DNA from: Micropterix aruncella
Taxonomy: Eukaryota; Arthropoda; Insecta; Lepidoptera; Micropterigidae
Assembly (NCBI GenBank): GCA_944548615.1
Contig: OX155957.1
Location: forward strand, 20,545,329-20,609,328
DNA: 64,000 nt
Reading direction: 5' to 3'
Made by a program: the position numbers and the translations under genes. This document shows positions 1 to 11,900 of this stretch, piece after piece (position 1 is the first letter of the stretch; every line of letters starts with the position of its first letter). The notes under the pieces were generated by a model. It saw nothing but the letters and a program-made list of their open reading frames with translations. It was not told where the DNA came from and searched no databases.

Positions 1-130
<130 letters not shown>

Positions 131-200
131 TTTATTTATAATGATAGCTGTCATAAATTATAATAACATAGGTAGGTACAATAAAAATCGTGTTACTTAC

Positions 201-370
201 CTAAAACTTAAATCTCCGGCAGTAAAAATATACTCGGACGCAGCAAGGGCAGAAAACATTACAGGGAAAAGTATGAGAAGAAAAGTGGATATTTGGTAAA
301 ACCCAAATTGTCCAATCTCTACTAGAATGTTGTCCAAATCGATGTCTCCGCCATTTGTCTTTTTCGTCAT
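201..370 (-). CDS. Transporter gene 1 (organic cation/carnitine-type MFS), exon 1 only
   Basis: First coding exon of a third copy of the transporter family; the rest lies beyond the left edge. Read on the minus strand from the ATG at 370-368 it gives an N-terminus with the motif DIDLDN, then GQFGFYQ and a hydrophobic stretch (first membrane helix) ending SEYIFTAGDLSF. This is the same design as exon 1 of gene 2 (DIDLDS, GQAGRYQ, YEYIFTARDIAY). The exon ends AG followed by a consensus donor GTAAGT (200-195), leaving two bases of a split codon exactly as in gene 2. SLC22-type proteins move small organic cations or zwitterions across the plasma membrane; the substrate here cannot be read from one exon. 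The start is chosen by the homologous position and by the acidic DIDLD motif that follows. Confidence 0.85.
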
Positions 371-1269
371 CTTGTCTGTTCGATTTGCACTGCTCTGTTT
401 TTTTATTCTGATTTCTGCGAACTACAAAGGTCGACCTTAGTAGTAAGGAGTACCGCGATCCATGGCTAATTATTGCAATGGATGGTAATTTGTCACTTAT
501 ATCGCCTTTAGTTAGGCGAGATAGAGTAATCTGCCGTCGATCAGTAATAATTAATATTATAATTATCGTAATACTCCTGGAAGATTAGATTATTCTTATA
601 ATGTTTATCAGGTTTGCGATTATTATATCTTGCGACGTTTTACTCCTGTATCAGATTTGATTACCCCATTTGATATACCCCTGTAATATTATGCAAATAA
701 ACTGCAATGACTGCCCCATTAGACAAGTTTACCAATTGCATGTAAACAAATACCAATTTCAACCATCCATGATTCCCACTAGTAACAAAACATCCCACTA
801 GGTATAGTCGACGAAATACTATTTGACAAATGTGTCGTTAGCACATTGGCACCTTTTTCACAACGATCGAGACCTTTTTCACACCTATCGTCGAATGTCT
901 AATGGCTTGATATGGTTAGACTAAATCGCCTTGAGCGCTTAATAATATTAATTATTTATACGTATCAATTTTCAAGCAAAAACACTAATAATAACATTTT
1001 CTACCGAATCTTTCAATGACAGCTGAATAAGCAATAGAATTAATTTGGGAAATTTCAATTTGCTGAGCTGGTTCGTTCAAGTGTTTATAGAACAGTGGCC
1101 CATTATCGCAAGAACTAGACCCGAGAGCATTGTTTCCTTCTGCAATATTACCGCGAGTTACTTCCCAAGGGCGAAACATCTTTGAAAATAGAAGAGCAAA
1201 ATTAAAAGCGTGCAGATAGACGAAAGTGAAAGCTTCGACTGAACTGATAATAATAATGCGAACGCAATG
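371..1269. other. Intergenic sequence upstream of gene 1
   Basis: AT-rich sequence between the start codon of gene 1 and the solo LTR. It presumably holds the gene 1 promoter and 5' untranslated region, but I see no convincing TATA box, exon or repeat. Short reading frames on the minus strand match nothing I recognise. Confidence 0.5.
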
Positions 1270-1273
1270 ATCA

Positions 1274-1831
1274 TGTGAGAATGGCCACCCTTCACTAGAC
1301 TCCAATTGCTTGTGAGCGAAGGGTGGTTCTCAGCATGAAGATTGCTCCGTTAATGAGAGTCGTAGATGTCCGTGTAGAAGAGTTTATTCAGAAGACTGAA
1401 GAGAAGTGAGTCGAAGTCGCCAGTTCTTAACGCCTTGAGTTGTGTTCGCCGTTGTGTCGTAGTGTGGGCGCGAGGTGAAGCCGTGGCGGTGCGTGTGTAG
1501 TCGAGGAGCGAAGTGTGTAATCGAGATATCTGTCCACTGAGGGGACGATGTGTAGAGCGCGGTAACTGTCTGCCGAAGTAATGATGTAGAAGGGCAACTG
1601 CCTGCCAAAGGAATGATGATGATCGAATGAAATGTACTGCGTTTTATAGGGTGATCGGTGATGCAATAGCTACGAGTGGGGCGACGCATGTGTCGCTTGC
1701 CTGGGCAATATTTGCCAAATTTAGCTGGAAATTAACTGCAGCTGCTCGTGTAAGTTTGAGCGAGGCTGCAGTTTTCTGTTCTGTGAAATTAACTTTTTTG
1801 TTGTGGGTATGTGGGGCCGTAGGCTCCTACA
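1274..1831 (-). mobile_element. Solo LTR (LTR retrotransposon remnant)
   Basis: On the minus strand the unit starts TGTAGGAGCC and ends CTCACA, so it has the TG...CA termini of an LTR. It is bracketed by the 4-base direct repeat ATCA (1270-1273 and 1832-1835). Read on the minus strand it has a TATAAAA box near 1650, a likely initiator a few tens of bases further on, and an AATAAA signal near 1390, the order expected of U3-R-U5. The terminal 60 bases fold as a hairpin (the GAATGG/CCACCCTTC and GAAGGGTGG arms). No internal retroviral-type reading frame lies beside it, hence the solo-LTR call. The superfamily is not determined; a 4-base duplication is unusual for copia and BEL, which make about 5. 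Confidence 0.55.
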
Positions 1832-1836
1832 ATCAT

Positions 1837-2140
1837 TAACTTGGTAAGTAGCTAAACGATTAGGACTATTAATTAGTGAAACCCTAACAGTGCGATTTCG
1901 AAATCATTAGTAATTAGTGTATATTTTAATATATATGTATGAAGTACACATTATACATTATTGTAATAATTGTAAAATCGAAATTGGTAATCATCGAATT
2001 TAACATGGTAAGTAGCTAACCGATTAAGACTATTAATTAGTGTAACAGTAACAGTTCGATTTCGAGATCATCAGTATTTAGTGCGTATTTTAATATATCT
2101 TTCTGAAATACACATTTTACAATTATTGTTAGGTATCTAT
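1837..2140. repeat. Two-copy tandem repeat, about 164 bp
   Basis: The segment beginning GGTAAGTAGCTAAACGATTA at 1843 recurs in diverged form at 2007 (GGTAAGTAGCTAACCGATTA), and similarity continues through the following 100 or more bases. It has no coding content and looks like a local duplication in intergenic DNA. Confidence 0.75.
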
Positions 2141-2350
2141 ACTGCAATATTTACTCTGATCGTTGGCGGTATAAAGTTCAAGATGTTATGATCGAACCCG
2201 GTGCAGCGGTCAGTTTGTGCCTTTAAAGCGTTTGTTAAAGTGTTCCACGCAGGTAGAATCGATCTCCATAGTAAAATAAACGGTTACAACTAGTTGGAAA
2301 TCACTGTTTATTTTATGACAGTTTAACGACAATTTTGTCAAATAATATTT

Positions 2351-2607
2351 CGTAGACTATTAGTTTGTTTATATTATTTATTGCAAATTTTACAATGGGC
2401 GGGTTTATTGTTATACGACAATCTCTCCCAACTATGAAATGTTTACAATATGCATATGTGCATGTAACATGTGTGTCTTGTTATTGCATCTGATAAACTG
2501 CCATTCAGGTAATTTTATCCCAACGGAAAAATGGTAACCCAGCCGGGAATCGAACCAGGAACCTTACAAAGTAAGATTAGGCGACCTAACCACTGTGCCA
2601 CCGAATG
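2351..2607 (-). mobile_element. tRNA-derived SINE, minus-strand copy
   Basis: On the minus strand a tRNA-like head carries an A-box-like segment (GGCACAGTGGTTAGG) and a B box (GGTTCGATTC) followed by GGCTGGG. The tail contains TAATAAACCCGCCC-type sequence. A second copy of the same family lies on the plus strand at 11572-11846. Such elements are transcribed by RNA polymerase III and mobilised by a partner LINE. The head is too diverged to be an active tRNA gene. Confidence 0.8.
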
Positions 2608-2639
2608 ATTGTTAATAAGAAAATCCTGCACTTACAATG

Positions 2640-3150
2640 AGTAGAAAAATCGATTGTGTCACCCCAAGACTTTCTGGGCAAGCAGCCAACCCCTCCCCCC
2701 CCCCCCAATAGTGATTGTATCGTGATTATGATTGAAAATATAGTATATTTGTAGTATTTTTGTAGTATTTCCGTTTTATTAAAATTTCTATTTCCAATAT
2801 GATGTAGTTTTTTTTAAATATGGCACTTTAAAAACAATATTTGTGACGCTTGTATAAAAGATATACCAACCAAAATTTAACAATTTGGTTTCGATGCAAC
2901 GACGCATCTGTGCAATATTTCGAGATTAACGTATGACTAGCGCACGGTGGACCGATTTCAATCAAAATCTTTTCAACTCTTGCCATGATCACTAGATGCC
3001 TGCATGCCGAATTTCAGCTCAATCGGCTCTCGCCCCCTCCCCCTAGGTCAAAGCGGATATTTCCGACGGCACCTCAAAACATTCTTTCAGGGCGTTCACA
3101 ATACTTTTCCTAGCGGCCAACCCAACGGGTTGGCCGCTAAATTAATATAG
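2640..3150. repeat. Dispersed repeat with C-tract, family G1, copy 1
   Basis: Begins AAATCGATTGTGTCACCCCAAG and continues through a run of C residues, TAGTATTTTTGTAGTATTT, GTGACGCTTGTAT and a distal part (CGAATTTCAGCTCAATCGGC). The same order of blocks recurs at 6250-6650, 8654-9150 and 49060-49440. A distal piece recurs at 42080-42240 and a reversed copy at 62660-62890. It has no coding capacity. The reversed copy ends in a hairpin plus CTAG, which suggests a non-autonomous Helitron, but this copy lacks a clear terminus. Confidence 0.65.
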
Positions 3151-3159
3151 GAATAAACT

Positions 3160-5791
3160 GTCAGCCCATCTATCTATCCATTATAATTGGAAACAAACAT
3201 GTGCTGCAAGAAAATGCAACATGTCACAGCCTTCAACCGGGTGTAATATACAAATATCTACAACTGTAAAAATGTTATATTTAGTAAAATATATTTTTAT
3301 TAATTTTGAACCATTAAAAATGTCTAATTTTTAAATTTTTAGGTTCTGTCAAGTTAATGCCGGGGCATATTGTCAAATTAATATCGGAAATAAAACGCAA
3401 AATATTGGATTAATGATACTAATCTAATTGTTACTTTTGAAATAGACGTCATTTGATGAGTATACGAGTACTTTCGCTAACAAATAATCCACTCGTCGAA
3501 AGAGTTATTGTGGCCTTTTCTGATATGGCTTTTCACTCCTTCTATGGAGTATATTTTATGATTTAACGGATTCAAAACGTCTTCCTTAAAAAAGTAATTT
3601 AGTTGGAGAACCGGAGAAATCACACAAAGTCATATCTGGTAGACACGTACACAAAACTCAATGACTCTTCGACTACCAAACACAAATGTGCCCTTTTCGG
3701 GCGATCGTTGTCTCGCAATTGCCTTATAACGTACAAAAACTTTTTTTCTATTGATTGTTTGCCTATCTGCAGCTAAGGATGATATTTGAAGTGGACAACA
3801 CTCCGATAGTCAAAGAAAATAGTCAACGTTCGAGCGACTTGACGTGCTTTCTCATTTTCGTCTCGCCCCATTCCGAGGCCCATGACTTCAATAGTATGTA
3901 TTCATAATATGTTTAGGGCGTTATTGGATTATTTCGAATTGCAGGATCCATTTACTATTATTACTCGTATTTACTATAATAACTATTGTTATTAAACGAC
4001 TTCCCAAAGAATGAGTGTTATGTGTTTAGGATTCATTTAGGTATATTTTGATGACATAACGATTGTAACAATATCCCACACTTTAAATCGGTTCAAGCAT
4101 TTAGAAGTTATGGTGGAGTAAAAAAACGGAAAACATACATAGATGTAGCCTGAACATATTACGCTTCTTTGGGCAGTCGTTTAAAAAATGAGTCAAAATC
4201 ACTACAATGAATATCGAATTCCGACTTTTAATATAGCATATCCGAATGTCAATTTATAAGTCCATGAGTTGATCATTCCTCTAAACAAATTAAATATATT
4301 TCAAAATTTATTTCAAAACTTATATATTGGGTCCTTACCTATGTAATTGTGTTTTTTCAAACTGGCTACTTTAAAATTGAATAACTTGGGTTTGAATTGG
4401 AATTTCAAATTAAAACAAACTTTAATTCAAGGTCATGTTATTCTTTCCTAAGAATCATCTGTTTATTAGTTTTTACGACATTTGTTTTTGGTCAAATATT
4501 TCCATTTGTGCAACCATTGTAAAGTTGAAAATTTGCAAGGAGATCCGGTGCCGGTGTTTTCTATTACAGCTTGTTGCAGTCTGGCTATACAGTTACGTGC
4601 ACTGTTAAGAAATGCAAACAATTATGGAGAAGCTCGTGATTAAATAAAGGAGCCTGGTCAATCGCTCATTGCCACTGTTTCTGCAAGATAATATAACTTA
4701 TAATCACAGATTTCACTGCAAACAGTCACAAAGTAGCAGGAGTTGCGGCTCGAGACTCTTAGTCACACACAGGACTTGCCAGAACGTGCTCCAATGGAGA
4801 GTTTAATTTTTTTAGAATTTAGATGACTTTTTACAAGGGAAAAAAATCAACTTTGAAGAGTCGGTGAAAAACGCCTTTAAAGCATTCTGTACACGAGAGT
4901 TGTACAGCAGAGAAATTTAGCAACTTCCAGAGATAATAGGGGTTAATATTTCTATTTTTATTTATTTATTTAAGAATTAATTACTATAAAACATTGATTT
5001 GCTTACAAAAATAACAGGAACCGAATGGCAAAACCTTAACCTTTTGCTTATTTGATTCTGTCACCCAACTGGGACTAGCCCGTTCTAGGGTGGACAGGAC
5101 TCTAATATTACAATCAACTTTGCTTGATTGCTTGATTGCTTACTATTAATTAAATATATATTTTTCAAACAAAGTTCTTGGCCTTAAATTTTCTTTATAG
5201 AACAGCAATTTCGTAGGCCCTATACCCAATATTTTTCAGTAAAATTCATGAAAGGTTTTCAGCAAAACTAAGAAATTGTGTTTATATTGGATTTTAGTAA
5301 AAGAACTAGTAACCGTGGCAAGGTTTCTAATTGGTTTAGCATGTTCTTTGAGTCTTTGCATTAACTTTCTACAAGTATTTGACTCTGAGATTATCGAAAG
5401 ACTAACTAACAATTCCCACAGGAATTTTTTTGAGCAAACTATCTGTATTTCATCCATGGATTTCTCGCTGCATAGATCATATTGCCGTATAAATTATAGT
5501 TTGTTTACATATTATCTTAGGTCTTTGGCTACTTATTCATGCGTAATTAAAACCAGAAACATTTGTAAGAATGCTAATGTCAAACCCATTTTACCAATCA
5601 CTCTTCCTTAAATGAATATCCCTGTTCCTCAAAGGAATACCCGAATTTATATTACATAAAAACAGTGTTTTTAAAATAAATACTTAGCTATTTTATTAAA
5701 AAATATTTACAGTTTTCAATTATGTACAACGTTAAAACTAGTTATTATTTCATTTGGCTTATTTTGATACATATTTATTTAGTAACATATT
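3160..5791. other. Intergenic sequence between gene 1 and gene 2
   Basis: AT-rich DNA downstream of gene 2. At about 4060-4190 there is one copy of a dispersed repeat (CACTTTAAATCGG, then GAAAACATACATAGATG, then GGGCAGTCGT) also seen near 24000 and 48450. A TTTATT near 5773 would read AATAAA on the minus strand just past the gene 2 stop and could be its poly(A) signal. I see no other gene. Confidence 0.5.
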
Positions 5792-5935
5792 TTAAGTCGA
5801 TTCTGCTTTATCAGCATCCTCCACAGTATCTGGTAGCGTCTTTCCTAGCGTTTCAGGCATTACGAACACAGATAAGCAAGCTATCAATGAGCATAGTGCG
5901 AAAATCAGGTTTGGTAGAGGTGCCCAAATATTTGC
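5792..5935 (-). CDS. Gene 2 exon 6 (C-terminus)
   Basis: Acceptor TTTCCGCAG then GCAAATATTTGG. It encodes ANIWAPLPN, the last hydrophobic helix and PETLGKTLPDTVEDADKAEST, stop at 5794-5792. PETLG followed by LPDT is the usual end of SLC22-type proteins. Confidence 0.9.
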   Translation of the reverse strand, partial: ANIWAPLPNLIFALCSLIACLSVFVMPETLGKTLPDTVEDADKAEST

Positions 5936-8900
5936 CTGCGGAAATAACGAAAACAACATTTGTATAAACATGTTTATTAAAATTTTGAAATTTGAAAATG
6001 ATTCAGTTATGTCATTCTGAGGTTCAATCCTAGTGTCGCGCTTCAAATCTCTCCCAAAATGATCGTATGCAATTTTCCGATTTTCGGTTGGTATCTCACA
6101 AACTGAAAAATGGAATATTTAGTTTTATTTGACTGATGTTTTCATGATTAGTTTGTATTTTTGTATACTATAAGGATGATGGTCTATTTTGTAAGGAATA
6201 TCCTGCTGTATAAAAAGTGAGACGTCTATGAATTAATTTATTTTCTATATATATAGAAAATCGGCTGTGTTACCCCAAGACTTTCCGGATAAGTAGACAA
6301 AACCCCTCTTCCCCGAGCACCAACCCAACCTCACTCCGCTCTCCGATTCCTAGTACAATTATAGTATTTTCCGTGATAATAAAATGGTATTCTTCCAAAA
6401 AATATATAGTATTTTTTTTAATGTGGCGTACTTTAAATATTATTTGTGACGCTTGTATACGAGATATTCCAACCAAAATTTCACTACGTGATTTCGGCCC
6501 AAGAAGGCATCACTGATCACTGTACCGAATTTCAACCGAAGTGTGTGTATGATATCGCCCAAACGCTTCATCCGATCGAAGCGTTTGGGCGCTATCGTGG
6601 AGCATTGTGGAATTTCGGGTAGAATATCTCATATACAGGCGGCGACACAAATAATATTTAAACGCATATATATTTAAGAGAATACTACATCATATAGGAA
6701 AATATATATTTCAATACCGGGGAAAATACCACAAATATAGTACGAAAATACTACTGGAGTGAAAGGGGTTTAACGCGCGCGGGAGAGATTTATTTTCGTT
6801 CAATTTGGTATGCTTTCATTATCTGGGAATCTAGAAATAATATGAGTAACTCATTTATAATAAATAAAATGCAATTCCATAATATAGTCGGCAATAAACG
6901 TAATAAATTCAAAATAAAGACAAAAATAAAGTTATAAGTAAGAAAAGAAAGAATAGTCTCTCATATACAGACTTCATATAATATTTAATATATAATCTAG
7001 TAAAAAAAAAAAAACTAAAATTCATTGTCAAAACAATACATAACAACAAAGTTGATTTTTGTTGTTATGTATTGTTGGGTGACAGATGGTGGGAGGGTGT
7101 GTGTGTGTGTATATGTGTGAGAGAGAGTGTGAGTATGCCTGCATCTGTAAGTGTGTATGTGTATGAGGGTCCGAATTTAAGTGTGTATTTATATTATATT
7201 TTATGTTATATTGTATTTATATACTACAATACATTTTATTTTAATGTGTAGTAAAAATGAAGTATATGCTAAAGTGTCAATAGTAAATTAAGTGCATTAA
7301 TAAATGGCCAAACCTCTATAAATAATATTGATATCAGTATCCTATATCCGCAGGATATACAAATAATCCTATTGTCTCAAATCGCTTAACAGAATACTGT
7401 CTGTATGCAGTTATTAATGTATTATATATATCAATATTTCATAGTGTTTATTGTAAAGACCACAGCAAAGAGTAATAATTCCATTCCTGGATGCAATCGT
7501 ATTGAAACGAGGAAGTTGAGGGGGAACGTCTTACACTATGTATCTAAAGGTAGCGTCTAAAAAGATAAATAAACGCCACCCCACTTAATTTACAAAATCG
7601 ATTCAAAACTTTACGCGAAGCGAAGCCGCGGGCAACAGCTTGTGCTTAATATATACCACCAAACAATAGTCCGAATTTTTACTTACCAGTAGAGGAGTTT
7701 GTGGTGCGCATATGGCACCGACACGAGCAAACATAGACGACATAGCCATACCAGAATGACGTATTTCGGTTGGATATAGTTCCACTGTATATGTATAGAC
7801 AACTGCTACTGCTAAGCTGATGAACATTTTTCCTAATAGCATCATCACTAGATGTATCCAGGGGTATTCTGAAAAAAATATATGGAATAATAATAATAAT
7901 AAATAAACATATAAATAATAATAATAAATAATAAATATAAGGAATAATATTAAATTTGGATATAAAAAATGTTCGTGTCAGCTCCAACGTGCGATTGGAG
8001 TTTACTCTTTAAGTGCGATTGCCATTGAATATACAATAGGCAAAGGGGTAAATAAACGCATCTCGTATAATACTGAAAGCTCGAATATGAGCTCGGCATG
8101 TATAAACTTTTATTTGTTTATATCTTATATACTTTAACCGCCCTACCTATCCGAACGTACGCGATGCGTCTGCTATATTATCGCTCGGGCGCAACAAAAC
8201 GTATCTACATATAAATGGGTCATTGTGTAAAAAACTTTTCTGGTATTGTTATTAAAAAATCAAATGAAAAAAAAACAAAGATTTTTACCTACTTTTTGAA
8301 TAATAACCCAACGGTAGGGCGGTTTATTGGAAACGAAAAGTCATACATACAATTTACAAAAGAAATCAACGAAACAGACCCTAGAATACTACGCGAAAAC
8401 GCTATATCAAATAGCGAATTAAAGGCTAAATAGTTAGTTATCTTCATATTTCGAGCAAAGTAGAGAGATCTGGTATAGAGGGGGTACAACTAAAAAGTTA
8501 AGTAACCTGAGTTTGTCCCATCTTAACCAAGTGGAACCAACTTGTGGAAAGAATTACATCAATTTACACTGTAGCCCCCTACTGTTATTTAGTGTGAGTT
8601 ATGCATGAATCGACCTTCTTTGATCCTGTTAGGTTAGTCAATGCTATAGTATAAAAATCGGTTGTGTCACCCCAATACTTTCCGGGCAAGTAGAAACCCC
8701 CCCCCCCCGCGTTAACCCCCCCCCCCCATAACACCTCTCTAATCCCTTCACAACTACCCCTTTCTCCCACCAACCCTCCCCTCCTCCTAATAGTGATTGT
8801 GTCAAATGTATTGGCTATTTTTTAATACAATATAGTATATTTAAAAAAAAAGGGGCGGTATTTTTTCCAAATGCTTCCTATATAAGAAACATTCCAACCA

Positions 8901-11900
8901 AATGTGGTTTCATAATGGTATTTAGCCCCTACGACGCATCTGTGTACAAAATTTCAAGTTTCTAGCTGTAATATTTCGAGATTGAAGTATGCAGTATTTC
9001 AACTACAATATTTTCAACCGTTGACATGACTGAATGATGCCTGCATGCCAAATTTTAGCTCAATCGGATAAAGCGTTTAGGTGCTATCGTCGAAGAATAC
9101 ACACAGATACACAGAAGTGCGTTCATAATACAATCTGCCAGGAAAGTAAAAAGCATTACATTGTCAACAAAAAAAACAACAATAAATTCTTATATCGTAA
9201 TTATCATCAATAAACAACATCTAGGAAAATATTTATTTTTAAGCTATTGCATAGCTTTTATCGCGGGTCTTAGGCCAGCGCGGCGACCGAATGAAGAAAT
9301 TTCTTAACGAAAATTAATGATTTTAAACTGATAATTACGTCTAAACGAGTAGGTACTGCTTACAATTCGAAAAAAATATATGTTAAACAAGAACATTTTC
9401 TTAATATTCTTAGATTTGAGTATTTTAGATTTTGTTTATATTATATAGTGTAATTAATTTGTGAAATTAGGTCTAACCGAACACAAAAACGACTACTACG
9501 CAAATACTATCTGGCGTATTATTCTGGAACCTGCACCATTTTAAAGATAATTTGATTATCTATCTTTTTATCTACGATTTTTTTTCTAATAATCTGTTTT
9601 TTTGCTTTATCGAATAAAAAATTCGTGCGCGGCGCTCTATCGGAAGACGTTTCAATTATTCCGAATCATTTGCGGCTGCGGTAGCAAAAATTTCAACGTT
9701 TTCCGATAGATCGCAGTTATCTGATATCAGAAAAAATAAATGAAATAAATAATTATAATTGCGTACGTTGTTAAAAATGCTATGCAATAGCTTTACCGCG
9801 GCAGTCCCCGAGTGCCACACGTATTTTTTTACCTCAAGTAATAAAATTATATCAAAACAAAAATTTTTTTACTCGTTATTTCAACAAAATATTTTTGTTG
9901 AAAGTATAATAAGACTTACCGATTGGTAGGAAAGGCCACATGAAGTTCGCAGCACAACTCACAGCTAGCCCGATCAGCAAAGACCATTTTCTGCCAATCC
10001 TGTTCATGCCATATAATCCAACCACATAACCAGGTATTTCAATCAAAGTGACCATAACAAAGTTCATATAGATATTGCCGGCGATTCGCACGGAGTTGAT
10101 AGTAGCGCCGTAGTACACAAACAAAATGATGAACCACAAAACTGGTGTAATCAAAATCCTTTTTATCATCGTTCTCGACGCCATTATTCGTCTCAACACC
10201 GACTTTTGTGACTTATTCTCGACTTCGCATAGAGAATCGGACCGAGCAGTAAGTGTAGCCATAAATTTCTCAATCAGAATGTTAGAGCTCTCACTTTTGT
10301 TCACGGAAGCTGCTTTCTTCAAAGCTTGCTCGGCCCTGTCAAGCTTTCCTTTCGTGATCAGCCATCGTATGCTCTCCGGAAGTATAAGAAAATAGAGGAA
10401 GGTCAGAATTTGTGGATACGCTAGGACTTTTTCTATTGTCCTCCAATCGGGTAGCACCCAAGCAACCAATCCGATTATGCAGTGTCCCAAGGCGAATGAT
10501 GTTGTGATAGAGACACCTCCAATAGCTCTGTATTCCTTTGCAAACAATTCGCAAGCTGTTGGAAGAATAGAGAATAAAGAATTAGTAATCAGCCGTATCC
10601 GATTAGGTGATAGACAAATCCCCATCACTAAATTAGGTGCGGATTCTATATTTCTTGAAGTAAAACCATATTAATTAAAGTCAATCATTTATATTCAAGC
10701 AAGGTGGCCACAAATTAACTTCCTAATAAGAAACGTTCATACTTCTCTTTTTTTTGTTTATTTATTATTCAGAGAAAAAATACATTTTTTTAAAATATTA
10801 AATTCTCGCCAAACTGGTATACAGTTTGTTGGCGAGACAAACTCTTATTTTTGTAGTCTTACACTTCTAATTTTGTGATACAAAAAGACATTAATAATAT
10901 AAAAAAACAATGCACAGCATTATTACTACTGGTCTTACTACAGGCTTAAATTAGGCCAGTATTACTACAAGCTTAAATAATAGAAACGTATAACAAATTT
11001 ATTAAAATCAAATCTTATGACAGTATTTGACAGTATTTTTCTTAGGTCAGTATTTTTCGTATGATTTCATTTGGAATGTAAAAATATAGCATCCTAAACA
11101 CTGATCTTAATTGTCTATTGAAGCTAATTTAACAGTGAGCGAGATTGCCCTGAGTTAGTTAGTAGAGTTTAGTTTCACACTTCTGGTAAAACTACTAGAG
11201 TTTAAGATATTTTAGATAAATTATTGTCGACATATTTAAATAGAACTCTAATCGTTTATTTAAAGTCAACATTTTAACATGTGATACCTTGATATGTTGC
11301 TCAATATTTTTTACTGGCTAAGCTTCTAGAAAAGTAAAGAAAGTTTTAAAGATAGTAGGTAAAAAAATGTGTATTTTTTTCGTAGAGTCTTGTAAAGTTG
11401 AGATAGTAAATATTTTTATATGAATATCAAAAAACATTAAAAAACAAAAGCTAAAAAACTCATAAACGACAAAAAAAATCTGGGGGCTATTCGATTGATA
11501 ATGACGTCCTTTACCACCTTAGGAGCAACCTGTACTCTGATGTACAAAATAGGAGAATAGGAAAACCTGACACGGCCCGGTGGCATAGTGGCTAGGTCGC
11601 CTGATCTTACATTGTAATGTCCCGGGTTCGATTCCCGGCTGGGTCACCATTTTCCATTGGGATCAAATTAACGGAATTGTATTTTCAATTCTGTCGATCG
11701 AATGCAATAACAAGACACACTTACAGACATGTTACACGCACACATACATATAACACGTCATAGTAACGTTGGTTGTAAGAGTTTGTCATAATAAACCCGC
11801 CCATTGTGACATTTTCACAATAAAGAGTATAAACAAACAAACAAATCCTTCTGGCAGTTTTATTCAGTTATCTTTTCCTACGACGTAGGTACATCATTGA

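Noticed and set aside
985..1305. 106-codon frame upstream of gene 1
   Set aside because: It overlaps the solo LTR end, has no known motif, and cannot be tied to the gene 1 exon by splicing signals.
11572..11650. Possible tRNA gene
   Set aside because: It has A- and B-box-like sequences but the anticodon arm is not canonical, it continues into a shared repeat body, and a second copy exists at 2351-2607, so it is a SINE head.
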